Shown one piece after another: positions 18,212-27,520 of a DNA stretch of 64,000 nt (position 1 is the stretch's first letter; every line of letters begins with the position of its first letter). The notes beneath the pieces are model-generated. The model was not told the origin of the DNA and searched no databases. It worked only from the letters and a program-made list of their open reading frames with translations. The stretch is from Georgenia sp. EYE_87 (GTDB lineage Bacteria > Actinomycetota > Actinomycetes > Actinomycetales > Actinomycetaceae): the NCBI RefSeq assembly GCF_023148685.1, contig NZ_JAHXNL010000001.1, positions 248,001 through 312,000 on the forward strand, read 5' to 3'. A program made the position numbers and the translations under genes.

Positions 18212-18811
18212 TCAGCGGCGCGGGGCCCGGCCGCGCTCGCCGAGCAGCGCCCACGCCCCCGGCAGGACCAGGGCGGCCGCGACGGCCTTGATCACGTCGC
18301 CGATCAGGAAGGGCACCACCCCCAGGGCGAGAGCCTCGGGCAGGCCGATGCCGAGGAAGGCCATCAGCCACAGCACGCCCGGGACGTACACGAGCGCGGA
18401 GGCGCCGACCGCGGCGAGCGCGGTGCGCCACGGCGAGCGGTCCCCGCCGCGGCGGGCCAGGTGCCCGAGCACCGCCGCCGCGGGGAGGTAGCCCAGGACG
18501 TAGCCGAAGGAGGCCATCGCCCAGCCGCTCGCGCCGTCGGCGAAGACGGGCGCGCCGGCCAGCCCGGCGAGCATGTACACGACGACACTCAGCGCGCCCC
18601 GGACCGGGCCCAGCGCCGCCCCGACGAAGAGCACCGCGAAGGTGCCCAGCGTGAGCGGGACGGGCGTGAACGGCAGCGGCACGGCGAGCTGACCGATCGC
18701 CGCGATCAGCCCCGCTCCGGTGAGCACGAGCGCGGCGTCGCGCACGCGGGCACCGGGGACGACGTCGGCGAGGACGAGCGAACGCGACACTGGGACGGCT
18801 GCGGTTGACAT
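18212..18811 (-). CDS. bioY: BioY, biotin ECF transporter substrate-binding component
   Basis: 199 aa integral membrane protein with about six hydrophobic segments. Diagnostic family pieces are LAVPLPFTPVPLTLGTFAVLFVGAALGPVRGALSVVVYMLAGLAGAPVFA and FGYVLGYLPAA. BioY binds biotin in the membrane and works with a shared ECF energizing module (not in this window), or alone with low activity. ATG 18811 is preceded by AGAAGGAGAAG. No birA or biotin synthesis gene is adjacent. Confidence 0.92.
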   Translation of the reverse strand: MSTAAVPVSRSLVLADVVPGARVRDAALVLTGAGLIAAIGQLAVPLPFTPVPLTLGTFAVLFVGAALGPVRGALSVVVYMLAGLAGAPVFADGASGWAMASFGYVLGYLPAAAVLGHLARRGGDRSPWRTALAAVGASALVYVPGVLWLMAFLGIGLPEALALGVVPFLIGDVIKAVAAALVLPGAWALLGERGRAPRR

Positions 18812-18973
18812 GCTTCTCCTTCTGCGGTGGTGCTGGTCCGCGCCCAAGCATGCCGCACATCCGCCGGTCCGGCCCCGTTCGTCCAGGTTCGTCCGGCGCC
18901 CGCTCCCCCGCTCGCCGGCCGGGCCGTGGTGTGCCGGATAAGACGGAGGTCACAGAACTCGACGAGCAGAACC

Positions 18974-18999
18974 GGAACACCTGGAGGACGCTTGACGTT
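18974..18999 (+). promoter_or_regulatory. Predicted SigR-type promoter of rbpA
   Basis: GGAAC (18974-18978), 18 nt, GTT (18997-18999). This fits the oxidative-stress ECF (SigR/SigH) consensus GGGAA(T/C)-N18/19-GTT. In Streptomyces rbpA is a known SigR target. It lies about 100 nt before rbpA in an otherwise empty 289-nt gap. Confidence 0.55.
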
Positions 19000-19100
19000 G
19001 GACCTGGTGGAAACACAGCGGGTGGTGGGCCCTGCCCGGCCCCCACTATCCGGACGGCGCGCACCTGCCTCCGGACCACTCACGAGCGAGGGAGATGCTC

Positions 19101-19454
19101 ATGGCAGAACGCTCACTACGCGGTATGAAGATCGGCGCCAACAGCATGGAGTCGGAGGAGGGCGTCGAGCTCGCCCCCCGGATGCTGGCGGAGTTCACCT
19201 GCCCGGACGGGCACGTGTTCACCCTGCCGTTCTCGGTGGACGCGGAGCTGCCGCCGGTCTGGGAGTGCAAGGTCTGCGGCAAGGAGGCGCTCCTGCGCGA
19301 CGCCTCCAAGCCGGAGCCGAAGAAGGCGGTGAAGCCGCCCCGCACGCACTGGGACATGCTCCTGGAGCGTCGCAGCATCGCCGAGCTCGAGGTGCTCCTC
19401 GAGGAGCGGCTCGCCCTGCTGCGCAGCGGTGAGCTGCGCCGTCGCAGCGCCTGA
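19101..19454 (+). CDS. rbpA: RNA polymerase-binding protein RbpA
   Basis: 117 aa. The core zinc-ribbon-like domain FTCPDGHVFTLPFSVDAELPPVWECKVCGKEALL keeps Cys/His positions of the metal-binding form. The C-terminal helix HWDMLLERRSIAELEVLLEERLALLR is the sigma-interacting domain. RbpA binds RNA polymerase and the group 1/2 sigma factors and stabilises the open complex. ATG 19101 was preferred to 19095 because GAGGGAG lies 6 nt before it. It is followed by a strong terminator-like hairpin. Confidence 0.95.
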   Translation: MAERSLRGMKIGANSMESEEGVELAPRMLAEFTCPDGHVFTLPFSVDAELPPVWECKVCGKEALLRDASKPEPKKAVKPPRTHWDMLLERRSIAELEVLLEERLALLRSGELRRRSA

Positions 19455-19468
19455 CGTCGCCCGCCACC

Positions 19469-19502
19469 ACGGCCCGCCCGGTCCTCGGACCCGGCGGGCC
19501 GT
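19469..19502. terminator. Bidirectional terminator-like hairpin between rbpA and ppm1
   Basis: Arms of 16 bp (19469-19484 and 19487-19502) pair with one mismatch around a 2-nt centre. It lies between the convergent stops of rbpA (19454) and ppm1 (19521). No U-tract follows, as is usual in high-GC actinobacteria. Confidence 0.7.
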
Positions 19503-19520
19503 CGTGCGTCCGGGGCCGGC

Positions 19521-20273
19521 TCACCGGCGCAGGAGCCACCGGCCGAGCCCCGCGAGCTGGCGGCCGCGGTGGGCGAGGCCCCAGGCGGTCGTGCGCCACA
19601 GGGCCTCCAGGACGATCGCCCGGCTCATCTTCGACTGGCCCTCCGCGCGCTCGACGAAGGTGATCGGCATCTCCACGATCGTGCCGCCGTCGCGGTGGAC
19701 CCGCCAGGTCATGTCCACCTGGAAGCAGTAACCCTGGGACTCGATCTGGTCGAGCGGCAGGCGCCGCAGCGTCGCGGCCCGGTAGACGCGGAAGCCGCCC
19801 GTGGCGTCCCGCACCGGCACGCCCAGCGCGAGCCGTACCCACAGGTTCCCGCCGCGGGAGAGGACCTCCCGGTGCGCGGGCCAGTTGACCACCGCTCCCC
19901 CGGGCACCCAGCGCGAGCCCAGCACGAGGTCCGGCGCGTCCGAGAGCGCGGCGCGCTCCAGGAGCAGCGGCAGCTCCTCCGGCCGGTGGGAGCCGTCGGC
20001 GTCCATCTCGACGACGAGGTCGTAGTCGCGCTCCAGCGCCCACCCGAACCCGGCGACGTAGGCTCGGCCGAGCCCGTCCTTGACCGTGCGGTGCAGCACG
20101 TGGACCGCCGGGTCCGCGGCCGCGGCGGCGTCGGCGAGGTCGCCGGTGCCGTCCGGGCTGGCGTCGTCGACCACCAGGACGTCCGCCGCCGGCACCGCCT
20201 CGCGGGTGCGCCGGATGGCGTGCGGCAGGGCGTCCCGCTCGTTGTAGGTCGGGATGATGACGAGCGTCCTCAC
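19521..20273 (-). CDS. ppm1: Polyprenol monophosphomannose synthase
   Basis: 250 aa GT2 glycosyltransferase. Motifs: LVIIPTYNERD, VLVVDDASPDGTGD, MDADGSHRPEELP (metal-binding), GSRWVPGGAVVNWP, and QGYCFQVDMTWR. It transfers mannose from GDP-mannose to polyprenyl phosphate, donor for protein and lipoglycan mannosylation. The GTG start overlaps the lnt stop as GTGA. Coupling of ppm1 with an Lnt protein (fused in M. tuberculosis Ppm1) is the classic actinobacterial arrangement. Confidence 0.93.
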   Translation of the reverse strand: MRTLVIIPTYNERDALPHAIRRTREAVPAADVLVVDDASPDGTGDLADAAAAADPAVHVLHRTVKDGLGRAYVAGFGWALERDYDLVVEMDADGSHRPEELPLLLERAALSDAPDLVLGSRWVPGGAVVNWPAHREVLSRGGNLWVRLALGVPVRDATGGFRVYRAATLRRLPLDQIESQGYCFQVDMTWRVHRDGGTIVEMPITFVERAEGQSKMSRAIVLEALWRTTAWGLAHRGRQLAGLGRWLLRR

Positions 20274-22000
20274 CGGCGGGTCCTCCCGCCGCGGGCGGTC
20301 GAGCCGGTGCTCGTCCCGGCTCTCGAGCGCGTCCGCGCCCCTGCGGTCGAGCCGCCCCGTGTGGGCGCGGCCGTCGGGCGGCGGCCGCCCCGCGCGCCGG
20401 TGCCGGGACGACGTCGCGCGGAGGCCCGCCGGCGGGCGTCCCGGGCACGCCGGGACGACGCCACGACCCCGGCGACCACCGCGGCGGCGGCGAGGAGCCC
20501 GGTGACCAGTGCGGGCCACTGGCCGAGCCGGTCGGCGAGGGTCAGCGTGGTGCGCAGCGGCAGGGACTCGACCATCTGCTCCGCGGTGAACAGGCCGGTG
20601 GTGTCCTGGAAGACCCCGTTCGGGGTGATGACGCCGCTGACGCCGACGGTGGAGACCTGCACGACGGCGCGGCCGTGCTCGACCGCCCGGAACCGCGACA
20701 TCGCGAGCTGCTGCGTCGACTCCTGCGTCATCCCGAACGAGGCGTTGTTGGTGGGGATGACGATGACCTCGCCGCCGGCCACGACCGACTCGCGGATGAG
20801 CTCGTCGTACGCGACCTCGAAGCAGATCCCGACGGCGATCGGCACGTCCCGCCCGAGGCGCTCCACCGGCACGGGCATGAGGCTCATCCCCGTGCCCGCC
20901 GCCATGTCCACGGTGATGAGGTCGACGGCGCTGGTGAACTGCCGGAAGAAGTCGCGGTGCGGCATGTACTCGCCGAACGGCACGGGGTGCTGCTTGGCGT
21001 AGACGAGGTCCGTCGGGCCGTCCGGCTCCCACAGGATCAGCTCGTTGTAGCGGGTCCTCGGGCCCTCGCCACCCGGGGCGTCGACGTAGCGCTGCGTGCC
21101 GAGCAGGATCGGCGCGCCGACGGTGCGGGCGGCGTCCTGGACGACGGCCGCCACCCCGGCGTCGGTGCGCGGGTCGATGTCCGCGGCGCTCTCCGGCCAC
21201 AGGACCAGGTCCAGGCCGCCGGGCTCCACCCGCTCGAGAAGGGCCGCTGTGCCGGCGGCGTGGTTCTCGGTGACCGCGCGGGCCTGCGAGCCCGCCTCGG
21301 CGCCCTGCTGCGGCACGTTGCCCTGCACGGCCCCCACCCGCAGGGTGCCGGCCTCGGCGCGGGTGCCCAGGGGCACCAGCCACGGGGCGAAGACGAGCAC
21401 GGTGACGACGAGGAGAAGGGCGCTGGCCGCGCCGACCTGGAAATGGCGCAGGCGGACCAGCGCCCCGGCGAGGACGGCCCCGACCACCACGACGGCGCCG
21501 CTGACCAGGACGGTGGAGCCGACGGAGGCCAGGCGCACCAGCGGCGCGTCGGTCTGGGAGAACGCGAGGTTGCCCCACGGGAACCCGCCGAAGGGCCACC
21601 GGGCGCGCATCTGCTCGACGGCGACCCACAGGACCGCGACGGCCAGCGGCTGAAGCCAGGTGCGGCGGGCGAGCAGCGGCACGCGCCGGACCAGCACCCA
21701 GGCGGCGGCGAAGACGCCGACGAGGGCGGCCTCCGCCACCGACAGGGCGATCCAGCCGATGGGCTCGCCGACCGCCTCGTCGGCCCAGTACAGGTGCGGG
21801 AGGAAGAACCCCAGCCCCCAAGTCAGGCCGGTGAGCCACGCCCACGGCACGGAGTCGCGGCGCAGGGCGAGCACGAGCAGCGCGACGCCCACGTACGCCA
21901 TGGGCCACCACGAGCGGTTGGGGAACGCGGTGTCGGTGGCGAGCCCGCCGGCGACCGCCAGGAGCAACGTCCACCCGCGCGACGGGACGGGGCGGGGCAC
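20270..22000 (-). CDS. lnt: Apolipoprotein N-acyltransferase
   Basis: About 576 aa. Several N-terminal membrane segments (roughly to residue 215) are followed by a nitrilase domain. The catalytic Glu is in LWPESA (about 267), the Lys in YAKQHPVPFGEYMP (about 334) and the Cys in GICFEVAYDELI (about 390), all conserved. It N-acylates the lipoprotein cysteine at the membrane. The last ~65 residues are an Arg/Ala/Gly-rich tail of low complexity. GTG start at 22000. Confidence 0.92.
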   Translation of the reverse strand: MPRPVPSRGWTLLLAVAGGLATDTAFPNRSWWPMAYVGVALLVLALRRDSVPWAWLTGLTWGLGFFLPHLYWADEAVGEPIGWIALSVAEAALVGVFAAAWVLVRRVPLLARRTWLQPLAVAVLWVAVEQMRARWPFGGFPWGNLAFSQTDAPLVRLASVGSTVLVSGAVVVVGAVLAGALVRLRHFQVGAASALLLVVTVLVFAPWLVPLGTRAEAGTLRVGAVQGNVPQQGAEAGSQARAVTENHAAGTAALLERVEPGGLDLVLWPESAADIDPRTDAGVAAVVQDAARTVGAPILLGTQRYVDAPGGEGPRTRYNELILWEPDGPTDLVYAKQHPVPFGEYMPHRDFFRQFTSAVDLITVDMAAGTGMSLMPVPVERLGRDVPIAVGICFEVAYDELIRESVVAGGEVIVIPTNNASFGMTQESTQQLAMSRFRAVEHGRAVVQVSTVGVSGVITPNGVFQDTTGLFTAEQMVESLPLRTTLTLADRLGQWPALVTGLLAAAAVVAGVVASSRRARDARRRASARRRPGTGARGGRRPTAAPTRGGSTAGARTRSRAGTSTGSTARGGRTRR

Positions 22001-22361
22001 CAGGTCAGTCTAGGTGCGCCGTCGTGGAGGGAGGCGCACGGCCCGCCGGGCCGGGCCCGGACAGCGACAGACCCGCGTGCCCCTCGGTCCGGATGGGCCC
22101 CCCAGGGGGGGACCCAGCCGTTTTCTAACGGGCACGCGGGCCTGGTCACTGTCGATCCCGCGACGGACCGCCCGCAGCGCAGTGCGCTGTGGCGTGCCTC
22201 GCGGGGGAACAGGGGACGAACCTAGCGCCAGTCAGGCTGGGGACACAAGCCGCCCGACGCCGCAGGTCGTCGGCGAAAGTGCAGGTCAGCGGGGATTGCC
22301 GGAGACACCTTCCGCAAAACATCCCGGCGTGTCGAAGGGCGTGTCGCCGACGGCGGCAGGG
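22001..22361. other. Intergenic region between lnt and the helicase gene
   Basis: 361 nt, holding the lnt leader on the minus strand and the 3' flank of the helicase gene. I found no tRNA, gene or clear operator. A G/C homopolymeric stretch occurs near 22094-22110. Confidence 0.4.
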
Positions 22362-25220
22362 TCACACGCTGGACCAGGCCACCACGCCGCGCCGGACGAG
22401 GCCCATGGCCTCGTGCGCCCGGACCGCCAGCCGCCCGCTCGGGGCGGCGGTGGCGAGCTGGTCGAGGACGTCGAGCACCTGCTTGCACCAGCGCACGAAG
22501 TCGCCGGCCCCCAGGTCCGCCGCGTCCAGGGCGTCCGTCAGGGCCGCCCCGGAGGCCCAGAGGTGGACGGCCGAGACCAGGCCGAGGTCGATCGGGTCGG
22601 TCACCGGCACGCCGTGGACACGCTCGAGCTCGGCGAGGTCGTTGCTCAGGCTCACCGTCGCCGTCAGCGCCTGGCCGAGCATGCCGTGCCGGCCGCCCGG
22701 CAGGGTGCCGGGCCCCTGCGACTCGGGCGTGCGCGCCTGGTAGACCACCGTGGAGACGACCCCGGCGAGCTCGGCCGCGCTGAGCTGGTCCCAGGCCCCC
22801 GAGCGCAGGCACTCGGCGAGCAGGAGGTCCTTCTCGGCGTACAGGCGCGCCAGCCACCGGCCCGCCTCCGTGACCTCGGTGCCGCCGTCGTCGGCCACGA
22901 GGTAGCCGAGCTGGGCGAGGACGGCGCACACCTTGTCGAAGTCCTGCGCGATGGAGCCCGTGCGCTTCTGGATCCGGGCGAGCAGCTCCTCGTGCTCGGC
23001 GGTGGCCCGCTCCCACCGGTTGGCCCAGCGGGCGTGGTCCTCGCGCTCGGCGCAGCCGTGGCACGGGTGGGCGCGCAGGCGACGGCGGAGCTCGGCGAGC
23101 TCCTCGTCGGGCCCCGCTGGGCCCGGACGGCCGGTGCGGGGGTCGGCGAGGTCGATGCGGCCCTCGGCGAGCGCGTTGCGCAGGGACGACGCGAGGTCGC
23201 GCCGCTGCGCCGGGTTGCGCGGGTTGAAGTTGCGCGGCACGCGCACGGTGCCGACCCGCTGCACCCCGTGCGGCAGGTCCTGGGCCGTCAGGGTGCGCAG
23301 CTGCCGCTCGTCGGTCAGCACGTGCAGCTGGGGCCCGTCGAAGCCGGCGTCGTCGGTCTCCAGCACGACCGCGTGGGCGGTGCGGCGTCCCCGCGGGTAC
23401 GCGACCACCTCCCCGCGGCGCAGGCCGGTGAGCGAGCCGCGCACGGCGCGCCGCCGGTCCGCCGACCGCTCCCGCGAGACGTCCCCCTCGCGCCGGCTGA
23501 TCTGGCGGCGCAGCTCGGCGTACTCGGTGAAGTCGCCCAGGTGGCACCGCATGGCCTCGGCGTAGCCGGCCACCGCCTCGGCGTGCTTGCGGGCCTGGCG
23601 CGCGAGCCCCACCACGCCGCGGTCGGCCTGGAACTGGGCGAAGGAGGTCTCCAGCACCTCCCGGGCCTGCGCCTGGCTCATGGTGGTGAGCAGGTTGACC
23701 GCCATGTTGTACGTCGGGTGGAACGCCGAGCGCAGCGGGTAGGTGCGCCGGGAGGCGAGCCCGGCCACGCCGACCGGGTCGATCTCGTCGGAGTAGAGCA
23801 CCACCGCGTGGCCCTCGACGTCGATGCCGCGCCGCCCGGCCCGCCCGGTGAGCTGGGTGTACTCCCCCGGCGTGAGCTGGACGTGGGCGCTGCCGTTCCA
23901 CTTCACCAGGGACTCGAGCACCACGGAGCGCGCGGGCATGTTGATGCCGAGCGACAGGGTCTCGGTGGCGTAGACGACCTTGACCAGCCCGGCGGTGAAG
24001 AGCCGCTCCACCGTCTCCTTGAACACCGGCAGCAGGCCGGCGTGGTGCGCGGCGACGCCGCGCTCGAGCGCCACCGCCCACGTGTCGTAGCCCAGGACCG
24101 CGAGGTCCTCGGGCGGGATCCCGGCCCCGGCGTCCTCCACGACGTCACGGATCTGGGCCGCCTCGGCGGCCGTCGTCAGCCGGAGCCCGGAGGCCACCAC
24201 CTGGTGCACGGCCGCCTCGCACCCGGCCCGGGAGAAGACGAAGACGATCGCGGGCAGCAGCCCCTCGCGGTCGAGCCGCTCGACGACGACGGGGCGCGGC
24301 GCGGGCCGCACCCGGGCCGGGAAGCGCAGCCCGCCTCGCCCGCCGCCGCCCTGGTGGCGCGAGCTCCCGCCGTGCCCGCCGCGGCCGCCGCCGCGGCGGC
24401 CCGACCCGCGGCCGGTGCCGGCGTACCCGCGACCGCGCCCGGGCGTGTCCCGCGCCGACCCGGTGCGCTGGGCCCGGCGGATCGCCTCGAGCAGGTCCGG
24501 GTTCAGCGGCGGGTCCGCCCCGACGTCGGTGGGGTCGACGTGCGCGGAGTACAGGTCCAGCAGGTGCTTCTCGACCATCATGTGCTGCCACAGCGGCACC
24601 GGCCGGCGCTCCGTGACGACGACCTCGGTGTTGCCGCGCACCATCGTCAGCCACTCGCCGAACTCCTCGGCGTTGGAGACCGTCGCCGACAGGGAGACCA
24701 CCTGGACCGACTGGTCGAGGTGGATGATGACCTCCTCCCAGACGGGCCCGCGGAACCGGTCGGCGAGGTAGTGCACCTCGTCCATGACGACGAACCCCAG
24801 GCCGTCGAGGGTGTCCGAGCCCGCGTAGAGCATGTTCCGCAGCACCTCGGTGGTCATCACCACCACCGGGGCGGAGCCGTTGATCGAGGTGTCCCCGGTG
24901 AGCAGGCCCACGTTCTCCTTGCCGTGGACCGCGGAGAGGTCGAGGTACTTCTGGTTGCTCAGCGCCTTGATGGGCGTGGTGTAGAAGGCCTTGCGCCCGG
25001 TGGCCAGGCCGAGGTGGACGGCGAACTCCCCCACGACGGTCTTCCCGGCGCCCGTGGGCGCTGCCACCAGGACCCCGTGGCCGGACTCGAGCGCCTCGCA
25101 CGCGCGCACCTGAAAGTCGTCCAGCTCGAAGCTCAGCCGACGCCGGAACGTGCCGAGCCGGCTGCGTTCTGCCTGCTGACGGCGTCGGGAGGCGGCGTAG
25201 CGTTCAGCCGGGGAGCTCAT
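22362..25220 (-). CDS. Ski2-like DEAD/DEAH-box RNA helicase (HelY type)
   Basis: About 952 aa. Motif I APTGAGKT (about residue 56), Ia TTPIKALSNQKY, motif II VMDEVH (about 146), motif III SLSATVSN, motif VI QLTGRAGRRG. A DSHCT-like C-terminal domain follows (VSTVVYQARTPES). This matches the HelY/Ski2 family, presumed to unwind RNA. Oddity: between the RecA-like lobes (about residues 262-305) there is a Gly/Arg-rich insert with several RGG-like units. The ATG overlaps the diacylglycerol kinase stop (ATGA), so the helicase is the last gene of the tatA-tatC-dagK-helY unit. Confidence 0.9.
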   Translation of the reverse strand: MSSPAERYAASRRRQQAERSRLGTFRRRLSFELDDFQVRACEALESGHGVLVAAPTGAGKTVVGEFAVHLGLATGRKAFYTTPIKALSNQKYLDLSAVHGKENVGLLTGDTSINGSAPVVVMTTEVLRNMLYAGSDTLDGLGFVVMDEVHYLADRFRGPVWEEVIIHLDQSVQVVSLSATVSNAEEFGEWLTMVRGNTEVVVTERRPVPLWQHMMVEKHLLDLYSAHVDPTDVGADPPLNPDLLEAIRRAQRTGSARDTPGRGRGYAGTGRGSGRRGGGRGGHGGSSRHQGGGGRGGLRFPARVRPAPRPVVVERLDREGLLPAIVFVFSRAGCEAAVHQVVASGLRLTTAAEAAQIRDVVEDAGAGIPPEDLAVLGYDTWAVALERGVAAHHAGLLPVFKETVERLFTAGLVKVVYATETLSLGINMPARSVVLESLVKWNGSAHVQLTPGEYTQLTGRAGRRGIDVEGHAVVLYSDEIDPVGVAGLASRRTYPLRSAFHPTYNMAVNLLTTMSQAQAREVLETSFAQFQADRGVVGLARQARKHAEAVAGYAEAMRCHLGDFTEYAELRRQISRREGDVSRERSADRRRAVRGSLTGLRRGEVVAYPRGRRTAHAVVLETDDAGFDGPQLHVLTDERQLRTLTAQDLPHGVQRVGTVRVPRNFNPRNPAQRRDLASSLRNALAEGRIDLADPRTGRPGPAGPDEELAELRRRLRAHPCHGCAEREDHARWANRWERATAEHEELLARIQKRTGSIAQDFDKVCAVLAQLGYLVADDGGTEVTEAGRWLARLYAEKDLLLAECLRSGAWDQLSAAELAGVVSTVVYQARTPESQGPGTLPGGRHGMLGQALTATVSLSNDLAELERVHGVPVTDPIDLGLVSAVHLWASGAALTDALDAADLGAGDFVRWCKQVLDVLDQLATAAPSGRLAVRAHEAMGLVRRGVVAWSSV

Positions 25221-26236
25221 GCCCCGAGGGTACGTGCCAGCACCCCCACCGCACGCGGATGGAGGTCGCACTGGAGCGGCAGCGCGTCCAGGCGCTCGCC
25301 GTCGCCGAACGCGACGGGCGGGGCGGCCCCCCGGGCGAGGAGCGGCTCGATGAGCACCGAGCGCGCCCGGTGCACGTGCACGGCCGGGTCGGTGACGTGC
25401 GTCCCGCGGTACAGCCGGGGGAACAGCCGCAGCAGCCGGGAGCGGCTCAGCCCGTCGGCGATGACGACGTCGAGCATGCCGTCGTCCGGCTCCGCGCCCG
25501 GGGCGATGAGCAGGCCCCCGCCGAAGCTGCGCGTGTTGGCGACGGCGACGAGCGTGCCGTCCCCCTCCCAGACCCGGCCGTCCATCGTGACGCGGTACCC
25601 GTACGGGACGTAGCCGCCCAGCTCGGCGAGCAGGGCGCGCACGTAGCGTCCGCCGTCGGCGGGCCAGGTCATGCGGTTGGCGCGGTCGTTCACGGCGGCG
25701 TCGAGCCCGCACGAGAGGACCGCCATGAACCAGTGCTCGGTGGGACCGCCTGGTCGTGACACGGCGACGGCGTCGACCAGCCGCACGCCGGCGCGGTCGC
25801 GCGCGCCGTCCCCCGCGCCGTCCCCCCCACCGTCCGTTCCATCGTGCGCCGCGAGGGCGTCGGGGACGAGCGCGAGCGATGCGGCGACGTCGTGCACGGG
25901 CAGTCCCAGGTCCCGGGCGACGTCGTTGCCGGTCCCGACCGCGACGATGCCCAGCGGCACCCCGGTGCCCGCCACGACGTTGGCGCCGAGGTGGACCATG
26001 CCGTCGCCGCCGACGACGACGAGGGCGTCGATCCCCTGCGCGAGCCCGGCCCGGGCGCGGGCGGTGGCGGTGTCGAGGTCCGGCCCGGAGAGGTCGACGG
26101 GGTCCAGCCCGGCCGCCCTGAGCCCGTCCAGCACCCGCGCGCGCACCTTCGCGCCGCGCCCCTTGCCCGAGGTGGGGTTGAGCACGAGGCCCACGCGGCC
26201 CGTCGGCTCCCGCCGGCGCGCCGCCGTCTCAGCCAC
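25217..26236 (-). CDS. Diacylglycerol kinase family lipid kinase (DgkB/YegS-like)
   Basis: 339 aa. Signature stretches are LVLNPTSGKGRGAKV, VVVGGDGMVHL (GGDG nucleotide site) and VAVGTGNDVARDLG. The C-terminal lobe contains FGGGLLIAPGAEPDDGMLDVVIADGLSR. Phosphorylates diacylglycerol or a related lipid. A Gly/Asp repeat (GGGDGAGDGARD) around residue 136 is a family-atypical loop. It lies 2 nt downstream of tatC and overlaps the helicase start. Confidence 0.9.
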   Translation of the reverse strand: MAETAARRREPTGRVGLVLNPTSGKGRGAKVRARVLDGLRAAGLDPVDLSGPDLDTATARARAGLAQGIDALVVVGGDGMVHLGANVVAGTGVPLGIVAVGTGNDVARDLGLPVHDVAASLALVPDALAAHDGTDGGGDGAGDGARDRAGVRLVDAVAVSRPGGPTEHWFMAVLSCGLDAAVNDRANRMTWPADGGRYVRALLAELGGYVPYGYRVTMDGRVWEGDGTLVAVANTRSFGGGLLIAPGAEPDDGMLDVVIADGLSRSRLLRLFPRLYRGTHVTDPAVHVHRARSVLIEPLLARGAAPPVAFGDGERLDALPLQCDLHPRAVGVLARTLGA

Positions 26237-26238
26237 GC

Positions 26239-27018
26239 TCAGATCCCGAGCGCGGCGTCGTGGGCCGCGCGCCGCTTGTCGGCCCGGCGGTCGTGGAGGA
26301 AGCAGACGCCGACGGCGAGGAAGAAGAGCAGGCTGATCGCGCCGCCCATGATGATCATCGACCAGGCGTCAGGGAGCGGGTTGGCGACCGCCGTGAACGC
26401 GAAGGCGAGGAGCACGGCCCAGCGCCAGCCCTGGAGGTAGGTCTTCGCACGCACGACGCCGAGGAAGTTCAGGCCGACCATGGCCAGCGGCAGCAGGAAG
26501 GCCACGCCGAAGACGAGGATGACTCGCATGAAGAAGGCGAAGTAGGTCCGCGCGTCGAGCAGGTTGAGCGCCTGGGTCGGCGTGAAGGAGGTGAGGATCT
26601 GGACGGCGTGAGGCAGGATCCACCAGGCGAGCGCCCCGCCCCCGACGAACAGCAGCGCGCCGGCGCCGATGAAGGACAGCGAGTACACCCGCTCCTTCTT
26701 GGTCAGACCCGGCGTGACGAACATCCACAGCTGCCCGATCCACCAGGGGCTGGTGAGGAACAGGCCGAGGAAGAGCGCCACCTGGATGCGCAGGTCGAAC
26801 GCCTGGCCGACGGTGGTGAAGTTGAGGTTCCCGATCGCGTCGAGCGGGGCCACCATCGAGGAGAACAGCGGCGGGTAGAGGAACCAGCCGCCGACCGCCC
26901 CCACGAGGATGCCCGCCGCGGCGAGCATGAGCCGCTTGCGCAGCTCGCGGAGGTGGTCGCCGAGGGGCATGCGCCCCTCGGGATTCTTCTGTCGCGAGCG
27001 CGCGCTGACCGCGCTCAC
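26239..27018 (-). CDS. tatC: Sec-independent translocase subunit TatC
   Basis: 259 aa with six hydrophobic segments. The N-terminal EGRMPLGDHLRELRKRLMLAAAGI is the conserved TatC entry containing the signal-peptide-binding face; SPWWIGQLWMFVTPGL and KKERVYSL follow as in other actinobacterial TatC. It recognises twin-arginine signals with TatB and TatA. GTG start, 3 nt after the tatA stop. No tatB is next to it. An alternative ATG lies at the MPLGDH codon. Confidence 0.95.
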   Translation of the reverse strand: MSAVSARSRQKNPEGRMPLGDHLRELRKRLMLAAAGILVGAVGGWFLYPPLFSSMVAPLDAIGNLNFTTVGQAFDLRIQVALFLGLFLTSPWWIGQLWMFVTPGLTKKERVYSLSFIGAGALLFVGGGALAWWILPHAVQILTSFTPTQALNLLDARTYFAFFMRVILVFGVAFLLPLAMVGLNFLGVVRAKTYLQGWRWAVLLAFAFTAVANPLPDAWSMIIMGGAISLLFFLAVGVCFLHDRRADKRRAAHDAALGI

Positions 27019-27021
27019 CCG

Positions 27022-27339
27022 TCAGGGCTGGTGCGGCGGCTGCGCGGTGGGCTGCCCGCCCGCGGGTGGCTGCTCGGGCGGCGTCGGGCCGGCGGCCGGG
27101 GCTCCGGGGTACTGGGGCCGGGTGCCCTGCGGGGGCTGTCCGCCGGTGGCGGTGTAGGAGGAGGTGTCCGCCTGGGTGCCGTCGTCGTCGTCCCGCAGCT
27201 CCTTGACCTCCTTCTTGAAGACCTTCAGCGACTTGCCGATGTTGGAAGCGATGTCGGGGAGCTTGGAGGCCCCGAAGATCAGGATGATCACCAGGAGCAG
27301 GATGATGATGTGCGAGGGCTGCAAGCCGTTGCGGAACAT
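27022..27339 (-). CDS. tatA: Sec-independent translocase subunit TatA
   Basis: 105 aa. N-terminal helix MFRNGLQPSHIIILLLVIILIFGASKLPDIASNIGKSLKVFKKEV contains the FG hinge and amphipathic helix. A Pro/Gln/Gly-rich tail follows (about residues 60-105). TatA forms the translocation pore or membrane-thinning patch. It heads the tatA-tatC-dagK-helicase run. Its first 14 codons are shared with the chimeric gene at 7620. Confidence 0.95.
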   Translation of the reverse strand: MFRNGLQPSHIIILLLVIILIFGASKLPDIASNIGKSLKVFKKEVKELRDDDDGTQADTSSYTATGGQPPQGTRPQYPGAPAAGPTPPEQPPAGGQPTAQPPHQP

Positions 27340-27520
27340 CGGGGCACCTTCGTTCGAGGGAGGTCTTGCCACCGAGAATAGCGCCCGGGCGGGCGGGCTC
27401 GGTCGTTCGGTCCGCCGTCGCCCGGGAGGCACCGGATGTTCACCTGGGGCGGCCGGGGTGTTCATCCCGAGGGGGCACAGTTGAGCCTTCGCACCAGCCG
27501 GCGGATCGAGGAGGACTGAG

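Noticed and set aside
22001-22361. Possible tRNA or small RNA between lnt and the helicase
   Set aside because: No cloverleaf or acceptor-end pattern could be found by eye.
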